From: Veillonellaceae bacterium | Lineage (GTDB): Bacteria; Bacillota; Negativicutes; Veillonellales; Veillonellaceae | Reading direction: 5' to 3' | NCBI GenBank assembly: GCA_900765165.1 | Contig: CAAFQR010000187.1 | Coordinates: forward strand, 1 to 8,818 | DNA length: 8,818 bases | Part shown: in pieces, positions 1 through 6,567 of the stretch | Position numbering within the stretch: the first letter of the stretch is position 1 | Layout of the letters: the number at the start of each line of letters is the position of its first letter | The notes under the pieces: model-generated | Seen by the model: the letters and a program-made list of their open reading frames with translations, nothing else | Told to the model about the DNA's origin: nothing | Databases searched by the model: none | Translations under genes and position numbers: made by a program

Positions 1-141
1 CATAACAGCAAAGAGCAACAATGGTTTCAATAATGACCACGCATAACCAATAAGACTCCCCTGATAACGAAGCTTAAAATCCGTTTTGATCAATTCTTTC
101 AATAATATTAGATTTTTATGGGTAAATAAATTCCCTTCCAT
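1..141 (-). CDS. ABC-2 type polysaccharide export permease, N-terminus only (cut by window edge)
   Basis: Only the first 47 codons are visible; the frame is open at the left edge, so the gene is partial, not broken. The visible protein has a short cytoplasmic N-terminus and then the stretch LIKTDFKLRYQGSLIGYAWS (residues 17-36). That stretch is the hallmark entry of Wzm/TagG/RfbA-type permeases: an amphipathic segment ending in RYQGS.(I/L)GY.WS, followed by the first membrane helix (LLKPLLLFAVM). The start is the ATG at 141, preceded by AGGAG ten bases upstream. The gene follows rmlD by 44 bases with no terminator between. Known members pair with a Wzt-type ATPase to move undecaprenyl-linked O-antigen, capsule or teichoic acid across the inner membrane; the ATPase would be expected next, outside the window. 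The family call is firm from the motif; the exact substrate is inferred from the neighbours. Confidence 0.85.
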   Translation of the reverse strand, partial: MEGNLFTHKNLILLKELIKTDFKLRYQGSLIGYAWSLLKPLLLFAVM

Positions 142-185
142 CAGTTTTTAACTCCTAACTGGGTCATACCCTAGTGAACTTACTT
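142..185 (-). promoter_or_regulatory. rmlD-permease spacer with ribosome binding site
   Basis: These 44 bases carry the AGGAG site of the permease (152-156). That site lies inside a weak inverted repeat (CAGTT at 142-146 and AACTG at 157-161). A second small inverted repeat, GGGT-CAT-ACCC, sits at 161-171. Neither is followed by a T-tract in the direction of transcription, so there is no terminator and read-through from rmlD into the permease is expected. Partial shielding of the ribosome site is possible but weak. Confidence 0.35.
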
Positions 186-1040
186 TTATTTTTCAACAAC
201 CTGCGGCAAATAATCTGCCAAGGCTTCTTGCCAAGTCGGCAATTTCTTAAAGCCGTTAGCCGTTAACGCTTCTTTGCTCATACGCGAGTTTAATGGGCGT
301 TTAGCTTTCGTCTTAAAGGCTTCCGAGGTAACCGGTCTTACCTTAATATCTACACCTGCTTGCTTGAAGATTTCACAAGCAAATTCATACCAGGTGCAGA
401 TACCTTCATTAGTAGCATGATAAGCACCGTATTTGTCGGTAACAATCATATCCACTAACAAGCGTGCTAAATCGGCCGTATATGTAGGCGAACCAATCTG
501 ATCATCCACAACAGTCAACGCATCATGGGTTTTAGCCAGGTTCAACATTGTTTTCACGAAGTTCTTACCGTTAACGCCGAATACCCAGGAAATACGAACG
601 ATGAAATACTTGTCGAGGATGTCCTGAACTTTAATTTCACCAGCAAGCTTAGCTGCTCCGTATACATTCTGCGGCCCTTTCGGATCATTTGGTTCGTAGA
701 AGGCATCCCCAGTACCAGGGAAAACATAGTCCGTACTGATGTACATCATCTTAGCATCAACCGCTTTGCAAGCTTCCGCAATATATTGCGAGCCAGTTTC
801 GTTTACAGCATAGCAAAGCTCTTGGTCATCTTCTGCAGCATCAACAGCCGTATAAGCAGCACAATGAATCACTGCGGTCGGTTTATAGTCTTTGATGTAA
901 GCCATTACAGCGTCTTTATCGGTAATCGAAAAGTCGTTGTGGTCAACACCAACACATTCAATATTACGTTTCGTTAATTCTTTTATCACATCGTAACCCA
1001 ATTGGCCATTGGCACCGGTTACTAATACTCTTTCTGCCAT
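186..1040 (-). CDS. rmlD: dTDP-4-dehydrorhamnose reductase RmlD
   Basis: This enzyme performs the last step of dTDP-L-rhamnose synthesis, the NAD(P)H-dependent reduction of dTDP-4-dehydro-L-rhamnose in the cytoplasm. The 284-residue product has the family's usual length. It shows the Rossmann motif GANGQLG (residues 9-15), STDYVF (102-107), the short-chain dehydrogenase pair Tyr127/Lys131 in YGAAK, and the RmlD-typical DQIGSPTYT (180-188) and RPLNS (248-252) sugar-nucleotide-binding segments. The ATG at 1040 has an AAAGGA ribosome site eight bases upstream. It is the fourth gene of an A-C-B-D set, separated from rmlB by 93 bases that contain a strong hairpin, and is followed after 44 bases by the export permease. 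No key residue appears to be missing. Confidence 0.96.
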   Translation of the reverse strand: MAERVLVTGANGQLGYDVIKELTKRNIECVGVDHNDFSITDKDAVMAYIKDYKPTAVIHCAAYTAVDAAEDDQELCYAVNETGSQYIAEACKAVDAKMMYISTDYVFPGTGDAFYEPNDPKGPQNVYGAAKLAGEIKVQDILDKYFIVRISWVFGVNGKNFVKTMLNLAKTHDALTVVDDQIGSPTYTADLARLLVDMIVTDKYGAYHATNEGICTWYEFACEIFKQAGVDIKVRPVTSEAFKTKAKRPLNSRMSKEALTANGFKKLPTWQEALADYLPQVVEK

Positions 1041-1068
1041 TGCATTCTTCCTTTGCTAAGATACGCCG

Positions 1069-1111
1069 ATACGGCTACCCGTTTCTCTCTTTTCAGAGCG
1101 AGTAGCCGTAT
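1069..1111 (-). other. Strong hairpin in the rmlB-rmlD spacer
   Basis: A perfect 10-bp inverted repeat, ATACGGCTAC (1069-1078) with GTAGCCGTAT (1102-1111), lies in the 93-base gap between rmlB and rmlD. In the minus-strand transcript the stem can be lengthened by three more pairs (including one G-U), and a nested CTCT/AGAG helix (1085-1088 with 1095-1098) closes around a GAAAAG loop. No run of U follows, so it does not look like an intrinsic terminator. An mRNA-stability or processing element that shifts the ratio of rmlACB to rmlD and downstream messages is a plausible role, but that is inference. Confidence 0.6.
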
Positions 1112-1133
1112 GCACTTTCTCTATAAATACTCA

Positions 1134-2153
1134 CTACCGATTGCCGTACATTTTTTCGTAATACGACTGATATTCACCACTGATGATATGTTCCCACCAC
1201 GGCTTATTATCTAAGTACCAACGAATCGTCTTCTTAATGCCTTCGTCAAAGGTAGTTTCCGGCTGCCAGCCCAATTCATTCTTCATCTTCGTCGGGTCGA
1301 TAGCATAGCGGCGATCATGGCCTGGACGGTCGGTTACGAATTCAATGAGGTCTTCGCTCTTACCGAGTTCTTTGATGATAGTCTTTACAACCTGAAGGTT
1401 GGTGCGTTCGTTATGACCACCAATGTTGTATACTTCGCCGATACGGCCTTTACGAATGATAAGGTCGATGGCGCTGCAGTGGTCTTCTACATATAACCAG
1501 TCGCGTACATTTTCACCCTTTCCATACACCGGCAATTTCTTGCCATTTAAAGCGTTAGCAATCATAAGCGGGATCAATTTTTCCGGAAAATGGTACGGAC
1601 CGTAGTTATTGGAACAACGGGAAATTGTAATCGGTAATTTGTAAGTTCTGTAGTAAGCCAACACAAATAAATCGGCCGATGCTTTCGATGCCGAATACGG
1701 GCTAGATGTATGGAGCGGTGTTTCTTCTGTGAAGAACAAATCCGGACGGTCTAAGGGCAAGTCACCATATACTTCGTCTGTAGATACCTGATGATAACGG
1801 ATATTACCGCCACGACGGCATGCATCCATCAAGACACCGGTCCCCATTACGTTCGTGCGCAAGAATACTTCCGGATTTTCGATGGAGCGGTCAACATGGC
1901 TTTCCGCTGCAAAGTTAACCACTACGTCAGGTTTTACTTCGTCAAAGAGTTTATATACGAAATCACGGTCAGCAATGTCACCCTTCACGAATTTGAAGTT
2001 AGCATGCTTCTGCGCTTCTTCCAAGGTTTCCATATTACCGGCATAAGTCAATGCATCCAAACAAATGATGGTATCTTCCGGATGGTTTTTCAATTCATAA
2101 TAAACAAAGTTAGAGCCAATGAAGCCAGCGCCGCCAGTTACGATAATGTTCAT
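1134..2153 (-). CDS. rmlB: dTDP-glucose 4,6-dehydratase RmlB
   Basis: RmlB converts dTDP-glucose to dTDP-4-keto-6-deoxyglucose, the second step of dTDP-L-rhamnose synthesis, using tightly bound NAD+. The 339-residue protein is full length for the family. Visible landmarks are the NAD-binding GGAGFIGS (residues 7-14), the catalytic triplet in STDEVYG (Thr125, Asp126, Glu127), the active-site pair Tyr153/Lys157 in YSASK, the substrate-contact stretch SRCSNNYGPYHFPEK (178-192) and NVRDWLYVEDH (215-225). The ATG at 2153 is only two bases after the rmlC stop. Its ribosome site, GGGGAG, is formed by the penultimate codons of rmlC, so translation of the two is probably coupled. The stop is TAG. This is a very secure identification. 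Confidence 0.97.
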   Translation of the reverse strand: MNIIVTGGAGFIGSNFVYYELKNHPEDTIICLDALTYAGNMETLEEAQKHANFKFVKGDIADRDFVYKLFDEVKPDVVVNFAAESHVDRSIENPEVFLRTNVMGTGVLMDACRRGGNIRYHQVSTDEVYGDLPLDRPDLFFTEETPLHTSSPYSASKASADLFVLAYYRTYKLPITISRCSNNYGPYHFPEKLIPLMIANALNGKKLPVYGKGENVRDWLYVEDHCSAIDLIIRKGRIGEVYNIGGHNERTNLQVVKTIIKELGKSEDLIEFVTDRPGHDRRYAIDPTKMKNELGWQPETTFDEGIKKTIRWYLDNKPWWEHIISGEYQSYYEKMYGNR

Positions 2154-2155
2154 GA

Positions 2156-2713
2156 TTAAATCTCCCCGTATACAAAATTAGCAGTACATTCTTTTAAGGT
2201 CGGATGTTTCTTATCTTTGTCAGACAAGATAAACTTGTCAGTGCCCCAGTCGATAGACAAATCCGGGTCATTGTAAATAATGCCCCCTTCGGTTTCCGGT
2301 GCGTAGAATTCATCAACTTTATAATGAACTTCTACATCGTCAGTTAAGGTCACGAAACCGTGAGCCATTCCCTTCGGCATGAAAATCTGTTTTTTATTGT
2401 CAGCGGATAATTCAACGGCTACGTACTGACCAAAGGTGGGCGAACCTTTGCGAATATCTACGACAACGTCCATTAAAGTACCACGCAATACACGTAACAA
2501 TTTAGACTGTGCCATCGGTGCTTTCTGGAAATGAAGACCGCGCAATACACCTTTTTGTGCGGAGTAGGAATGGTTATCCTGTACGAAGCGGATATCTAAG
2601 CCAGCTTCCTTGAATACGCGTTCCGAATAAGATTCCATAAACCAACCACGGTTGTCACCAAATACCTTTGGTTCATAAATGTATACGCCTTTTAATTTTG
2701 TTTCCGTTAACAT
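2156..2713 (-). CDS. rmlC: dTDP-4-dehydrorhamnose 3,5-epimerase RmlC
   Basis: RmlC epimerises C3 and C5 of dTDP-4-keto-6-deoxyglucose, giving the L-rhamno configuration before RmlD reduction. The cupin-fold protein is 185 residues from the start chosen here. Visible motifs are FGDNRGWFMESYS near residues 18-30, VQDNHSYS (45-52), GVLRGLHFQ (55-63) with the catalytic histidine at 61, MPKGMAHGF (112-120), and LSDKDKKHP (163-171) carrying the conserved aspartate. A GTG nine bases further up (2722) is in frame but overlaps the AGGAG ribosome site itself. The ATG at 2713 has that site eight bases upstream and gives the family's normal beginning (MLTETKLKG), so 2713 is preferred. It lies between rmlA (112 bases upstream of this start) and rmlB (two bases downstream). 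Confidence 0.95.
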   Translation of the reverse strand: MLTETKLKGVYIYEPKVFGDNRGWFMESYSERVFKEAGLDIRFVQDNHSYSAQKGVLRGLHFQKAPMAQSKLLRVLRGTLMDVVVDIRKGSPTFGQYVAVELSADNKKQIFMPKGMAHGFVTLTDDVEVHYKVDEFYAPETEGGIIYNDPDLSIDWGTDKFILSDKDKKHPTLKECTANFVYGEI

Positions 2714-2803
2714 TATCGTCACTCCTATACAACTAGTTTCTTAGTAAACAATCGACTATCTTGAGTAACTGCGTTTAAGTGAACGTAGCTATTTTCTATC
2801 TTA
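2714..2803 (-). other. rmlA-rmlC spacer
   Basis: About 90 non-coding bases separate rmlA, which ends in tandem TAA TAA stops, from rmlC. They hold the rmlC ribosome site AGGAG (2722-2726). There is also a modest 7-bp inverted repeat (2769-2775 with 2782-2788) whose pairing is complete only on the plus-strand RNA, through a G-U pair, and has an A-C mismatch on the coding-strand RNA. There is no T-tract and no convincing promoter, so co-transcription of rmlA and rmlC is expected. Confidence 0.4.
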
Positions 2804-3691
2804 TTAGCGAATCTGACGTTTGTGTTCCGCAATGCGAAGCAAATATTCACCATATTCGTTCTTAGCTAATGGTTTTGCTAAGGCTTTCAGCTCATCGGAC
2901 GTAATATAACCAAGGTTATATACGATTTCTTCCGGGCAGCAAATCTTAAGACCTTGACGAGCCTGCACCGTTTCTACGAACGAAGACGCCTGCAATAAGG
3001 ATTCATGGGTTCCCGTATCAAGCCATGCATAGCCACGGCCCATAGTCTGTACGTTCAAGGCATTGTTCTTGAAGTAAATGTTGTTAAGGTCTGTTATTTC
3101 AAGCTCGCCACGAGCAGATGGTTTCAAGGTTTTCGCATATTCTACGACGTTTTTGTCATAGAAATACAAACCGGTTACGGCATAGTTAGATTTCGGATTT
3201 TTCGGCTTTTCTTCTAAGCTCAAAGCCTTATGATCATCGTCAAATTCAACAATACCGTAGCGTTCCGGATCCTTAACATAGTAAGCGAAGACAGTGGCAC
3301 CGGATTCTTTGGAGGCAGCTTCTTTCATCATATTCATTAAATCATGACCGTAGAAGATATTATCGCCCAAAATCAAGGCACAGCCTTCACCGTCGATAAA
3401 TTCTTCACCTAAAAGGAATGCCTGCGCCAACCCATCAGGACTGGGCTGCACTTTGTAGGAAATCTTGATGCCCCACTGGGAACCATCGCCCAAAAGGCGT
3501 TCAAAATTACCAATGTCGTGCGGCGTGGAGATAACCAAGATGTCCTTAATCCCTGCCATTAACAACGTGGACAACGGATAGTAAATCATCGGTTTATCGT
3601 AAATCGGCATCATCTGTTTGCTCATCACTCGTGTTAACGGGTACAGACGCGTGCCGGAGCCACCAGCCAGTATAATTCCTTTTTTAATCAT
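2804..3691 (-). CDS. rmlA: Glucose-1-phosphate thymidylyltransferase RmlA
   Basis: RmlA joins glucose-1-phosphate and dTTP to give dTDP-glucose, the committed and usually feedback-inhibited first step of dTDP-L-rhamnose synthesis. The 295-residue product matches the RmlA/RfbA length. It shows the nucleotidyltransferase signature GIILAGGSGTRLYPLT (residues 5-20), YDKPMIYYPLS (31-41), SPDGLAQAF (84-92), the metal-binding Asp110 in LGDN, EEKPK (160-164) with a sugar-phosphate-contacting lysine, and WLDTGTH (223-229) with the second metal aspartate. An in-frame GTG at 3715 would add eight residues. The ATG at 3691 is preferred because AGGAGGAG (3701-3708) lies nine bases before it and the protein then begins MIKKGIILAGG as expected. 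A promoter-like sequence stands about 70 bases upstream, so rhamnose synthesis may be transcribed independently of the glycosyltransferases. Confidence 0.97.
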   Translation of the reverse strand: MIKKGIILAGGSGTRLYPLTRVMSKQMMPIYDKPMIYYPLSTLLMAGIKDILVISTPHDIGNFERLLGDGSQWGIKISYKVQPSPDGLAQAFLLGEEFIDGEGCALILGDNIFYGHDLMNMMKEAASKESGATVFAYYVKDPERYGIVEFDDDHKALSLEEKPKNPKSNYAVTGLYFYDKNVVEYAKTLKPSARGELEITDLNNIYFKNNALNVQTMGRGYAWLDTGTHESLLQASSFVETVQARQGLKICCPEEIVYNLGYITSDELKALAKPLAKNEYGEYLLRIAEHKRQIR

Positions 3692-3724
3692 GAATATCTT
3701 CTCCTCCTGAAACACACCATGTTC

Positions 3725-3755
3725 TTAGTGTAATCTCATGATAACAAATCACTAA
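3725..3755 (-). promoter_or_regulatory. Inverted repeat at the predicted rmlA transcription start
   Basis: TTAGTG (3725-3730) and CACTAA (3750-3755) form a 6-bp inverted repeat with a 19-base spacer centred just downstream of the predicted rmlA start site. Position and symmetry would suit an operator, but the arms are short and AT-rich and no known operator consensus is recognised. Confidence 0.25.
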
Positions 3756-3757
3756 AT

Positions 3758-3786
3758 ATTATAACATACTGAGATGAAAATACCTA
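3758..3786 (-). promoter_or_regulatory. Extended -10 promoter upstream of rmlA
   Basis: On the minus strand a perfect TATAAT (3758-3763) is preceded by TG at the extended -10 position (TGTTATAAT). The -35 hexamer at 17-bp spacing is weak (TAGGTA, 3781-3786), as is usual when an extended -10 is present. Transcription would begin near 3751, leaving roughly 60 bases of leader before the rmlA ATG. The site lies at the end of the upstream glycosyltransferase gene and in the following 68-base gap, so it would be an internal promoter for rmlACBD and the permease. Confidence 0.6.
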
Positions 3787-4713
3787 CTTAGTACGCGATG
3801 CTAATAGACCCAGATAGAAAACAAAATTCTTTATGAATCCTACCTTTTTAATGCCATGTCGATATAAGAAAAACAGTTGTTTATTTCGAACACCACTCAC
3901 TATGTTTCGTACCATTGGATTTTTCAGTAAGATGCCTTGTCTAAATTCAGCTACTGCCAAATTATGATTAACCATTTTTTGTACTACAGCGGCCGGTTTA
4001 GAACTGCTCAGCAAACGCTGCATATTAAACAAGGAATAATACGCTTTTGATCCTACCGAGTTTTTCCCATGTTGCCTATAGTAAATAGTTGGCGCAGCAA
4101 CAAAACCAATATGCCCCATTATAGCCACAACCGTTGCCAGCCACCAATCATGCATGACTATGTGCTTAGGAAATGGCAACACTTCCTTAGCGGCCTTACG
4201 ATTGATAAGTATGGTACAGCCTGTTACAAAATTCTGCACCAATAACCTCCGCCAAGCTTCATCACCCTCAAAGGGAATCATATGCTGGCTCTGAAACATT
4301 GAATCATGCAAAACCTGTAATGATGAATCAACAACCGTTAAATCACTATGAACCAACAACGGCCTATCAGAGCCATATCGCTGCTCCAGCTTCTTCATCT
4401 TAGCCAGTGACGCTTCGATTTTATTTGGCAACCAAACATCATCTTGGTCGCTAAGAAAAATATATGGCCCCTGCGCCTTTCGTATGCCGTTTTCAAAGTT
4501 ATTACAAATTCCCAAACGAACCGGATTTTTCACTACATAAACGGCAAATGATACCTGTTCTTTCCATCGTTTGATAATGTCCAACGTATCATCCTGAGAC
4601 GCATCATCGCAGATAATTATTTCATCAGGCAATATTGTTTGCTGTAAAAAGCTATTCAATTGTTCTTCTAAAAATTGGCTACCATTACAGGTACATAAAA
4701 CGATTGAAATCAT
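3784..4713 (-). CDS. Family 2 glycosyltransferase, rhamnosyltransferase-like (DQDDVW type)
   Basis: A GT-A fold inverting glycosyltransferase of 309 residues, acting at the cytoplasmic membrane face on the growing lipid-linked glycan. It begins at once with the nucleotide-binding strand (ISIVLCTCNGSQFLEEQL, residues 2-19), then CDDASQDDT (35-43) and the acceptor/metal motif SDQDDVW (88-94), in which DQD replaces the simple DXD. The probable catalytic-base region MHDWW is at 187-191 and YYRQHGKNSVG at 211-221. The DQDDVW plus HDWW pattern is frequent in O-antigen rhamnosyltransferases, and its place next to rmlACBD supports dTDP-rhamnose as donor; the linkage cannot be read from sequence. The ATG at 4713 has AGGGG five bases upstream, overlapping the stop codon of the preceding gene. 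A polybasic C-terminus may help membrane contact. Confidence 0.85.
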   Translation of the reverse strand: MISIVLCTCNGSQFLEEQLNSFLQQTILPDEIIICDDASQDDTLDIIKRWKEQVSFAVYVVKNPVRLGICNNFENGIRKAQGPYIFLSDQDDVWLPNKIEASLAKMKKLEQRYGSDRPLLVHSDLTVVDSSLQVLHDSMFQSQHMIPFEGDEAWRRLLVQNFVTGCTILINRKAAKEVLPFPKHIVMHDWWLATVVAIMGHIGFVAAPTIYYRQHGKNSVGSKAYYSLFNMQRLLSSSKPAAVVQKMVNHNLAVAEFRQGILLKNPMVRNIVSGVRNKQLFFLYRHGIKKVGFIKNFVFYLGLLASRTK

Positions 4714-4721
4714 AGTTGCCC

Positions 4722-5579
4722 CTATTTACTAATTATTTGTGCCGTAGCGCCGAGGATTCCTTTCCGGTAATCGACAAACGCCTTACGAACGGCATGCCAC
4801 TTTTCTTTCTTCTGTGTTTCCACTATTGCTATTTTAATGAGTTTTTTAACAATAGAGCCATAATAGTGCCACTTGTAGGCCGGAAACCACTTAGCCATAT
4901 ACAACCGATTACGGACTATGTAATAGGTGCGTACCGGGCTATGTTCCCTAAAGTGAGCAACACCGCCTACATCTACCGCACTACCAAGTTCATGTTCCAT
5001 CAAAACGCCATCATAGAATTGAACAATTTGATACCCTTGTTTTTTAGCTCGCAAGCAAAACTCAAAATCCACTTCATCAATAAATAAACCTTCGTGAAAT
5101 CCGTCCAGTTTTCTTGCATATGCAAGATTCAGAATGCTCCCAGACGTTATGCAACGGTCAACCAGACCATATGACTGCGGTCGTGCTGCCTCTGTTGCTA
5201 TATACGACGGCGCATAAATGATAACATTACGCTCTGTATTTTCAACTATTTTTGTATAAAATTTACGCAGAACAAATTCTGAAAAATGACTATCTTGGTC
5301 AAGTAACAAAGCGTACGTGTATGAATCACCAATCATCTTCATGGCAATATTAAGTTGCCGCCCAATACCTTCATTTTTGCCATTAGTAACGTATGTAACC
5401 TTATCACCAAACGAGCATTTAGCTAGAAGTTCTTCGTTATTGCTTTCCGAATTATCTAAGATATAGACTCGGTCGACAAAATCAAGATAAGTGGCGATAT
5501 TTTGTACATTACTATCACTGGGATGATACCAGATAACGACGGCCACTGTTTGCCGACGCAAATCTTCTACCGTTGTCAT
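4722..5579 (-). CDS. Family 2 glycosyltransferase, rhamnosyltransferase family (NEGIG/DQD type)
   Basis: A 285-residue GT2 enzyme resembling the bacterial rhamnosyltransferase family related to RhlC. From the chosen start, residues are: AVVIWYHP (13-20), ILDNS (40-44), the family signature NEGIGRQLN (69-77), LLLDQDSHF (91-99) with the DXD-equivalent DQD, ITSGS (144-148), FIDEVDFEFCLR (166-177) holding the probable catalytic aspartate and glutamates, HELGS (196-200) and YYIVRNR (219-225). An ATG at 5585 two codons earlier is also possible (GAGGG at 5-base spacing). The ATG at 5579 is preferred because GGAGG (5588-5592) lies eight bases before it. It is eight bases upstream of the next glycosyltransferase and 30 bases after the previous gene, clearly one operon. 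Donor dTDP-L-rhamnose is inferred from family and neighbours; acceptor unknown. Confidence 0.85.
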   Translation of the reverse strand: MTTVEDLRRQTVAVVIWYHPSDSNVQNIATYLDFVDRVYILDNSESNNEELLAKCSFGDKVTYVTNGKNEGIGRQLNIAMKMIGDSYTYALLLDQDSHFSEFVLRKFYTKIVENTERNVIIYAPSYIATEAARPQSYGLVDRCITSGSILNLAYARKLDGFHEGLFIDEVDFEFCLRAKKQGYQIVQFYDGVLMEHELGSAVDVGGVAHFREHSPVRTYYIVRNRLYMAKWFPAYKWHYYGSIVKKLIKIAIVETQKKEKWHAVRKAFVDYRKGILGATAQIISK

Positions 5580-5609
5580 CCACATAGCCTCCCTCTAAAC
5601 TCACCAATA

Positions 5610-6563
5610 TTATTTCCAAAATTTCTTATTCATACTTAACTTCGTAATCATGGATTTCGGCAATCGTTGATAAGCACGGCCCAATTTGTAGCCAAAAAGT
5701 TTAGCACCATCACGTACAATACAATCTACTACTTTGATTGGACTACGTTTACACACATAGGCAAGCTCAGATTTTACAAATCTGAGGCCTTCACCTTCGG
5801 CTTTACCAAAGTCCTGCAATAACCATGGTTCAACGGCATGAAATACGCCTGTATCAAAAGCCCGTTTAAACTCGGTTATGACCTTGTAGTTATGAGAATG
5901 ATAAACCTGAGCTTCCGACACATAGGCAATCTTCCACCCTTTTTTAAGTAAGGTAGCCGCCACAAGCATATCTTCACCAAAGATAGTTTTAACTGGAAAT
6001 CCGCCAACAGAACGAAGAGCTGCAACTCGATACGCACTAAATGAATTCGATAAAAAGGCCGTTTTTATACCGTGTTGTTCACGATCTTCATAGGAGTATA
6101 CATAGCCTTTATCCGTGTAGTTATAAAGTCGCGAATGTGCTGCTACTTCACTTGCATTACTATGTGGTAGCTGACGTCCATAAGCCGCACCAACTTTAGC
6201 ATCTACAAATGCACCGACTAACTTCTCAATAGCATCATTAGTAACTAAAATAGCGTCTTGTGTCAGGAAAACTACAATACCCACAGTAGAATTTGATCCA
6301 TCCTTTACTGTATCTCCAGAAGTGATTGTATCAAAGTAATCAACTCCTAGCTGTCTGGTGCCGCCATGGTCAAAAGTAGATGAAGATATATTTAGCACCT
6401 GCATATGCCTGTAATCCAGCTGCTTTTCAAACCAGTTTGTGGCTCCTGAGTTAATAATCAGTAACTCCAAATCTTGGTAAATGGTTTGTTGCTTAAAAGC
6501 AGCTAATAACGCCGAGAATTTACCATCCGGATTGAAAACCGGAATTACCACTTTTACAACCAT
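5610..6563 (-). CDS. Family 2 glycosyltransferase, rhamnosyltransferase-like (TQDA type)
   Basis: A 317-residue GT2 protein. Landmarks are VVIPVFNPDG (residues 5-14), FDHGGTRQLG (64-73), FLTQDA (99-104) in place of the usual DXD, AAYGRQLPH (126-134), SNSFSAYR (172-179), FGEDM (195-199) with the acidic pair expected at the catalytic base, and YHSHNY (221-226). The GGTR.LG / TQDA / GRQLPH combination is characteristic of O-antigen and S-layer-glycan rhamnosyltransferases. Between LG and FLTQDA there are 25 residues rich in Gly, Ser, Thr and Asp, longer than I recall for relatives. A GTG at 6584 is in frame but overlaps the preceding gene and lacks a good ribosome site. The ATG at 6563, four bases after the wbaP stop, gives the normal family N-terminus. 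The nearest Shine-Dalgarno-like AAGGGG is 12 bases off, so translation is probably coupled to wbaP. Confidence 0.84.
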   Translation of the reverse strand: MVVKVVIPVFNPDGKFSALLAAFKQQTIYQDLELLIINSGATNWFEKQLDYRHMQVLNISSSTFDHGGTRQLGVDYFDTITSGDTVKDGSNSTVGIVVFLTQDAILVTNDAIEKLVGAFVDAKVGAAYGRQLPHSNASEVAAHSRLYNYTDKGYVYSYEDREQHGIKTAFLSNSFSAYRVAALRSVGGFPVKTIFGEDMLVAATLLKKGWKIAYVSEAQVYHSHNYKVITEFKRAFDTGVFHAVEPWLLQDFGKAEGEGLRFVKSELAYVCKRSPIKVVDCIVRDGAKLFGYKLGRAYQRLPKSMITKLSMNKKFWK

Positions 6564-6567
6564 CGTC

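Noticed and set aside
525..977. 150-codon plus-strand frame opposite rmlD
   Set aside because: It is antisense to a gene with complete RmlD motifs, has no recognisable domain or ribosome site, and its residues look like a reverse-frame shadow.
1791..2159. Plus-strand frame of 122 codons opposite rmlB
   Set aside because: Shadow of the strongly conserved N-terminal half of RmlB; no independent coding evidence.
3688..3720. Ten-codon upstream frame ending at the rmlA ATG (MVCFRRRRYS)
   Set aside because: Its ATG has no ribosome site; the Arg-rich text simply comes from the AGGAGGAGA Shine-Dalgarno region of rmlA.
4716..5087. Plus-strand frame of 123 codons opposite the second glycosyltransferase
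   Set aside because: Shadow frame; the minus strand carries the conserved GT2 motifs.
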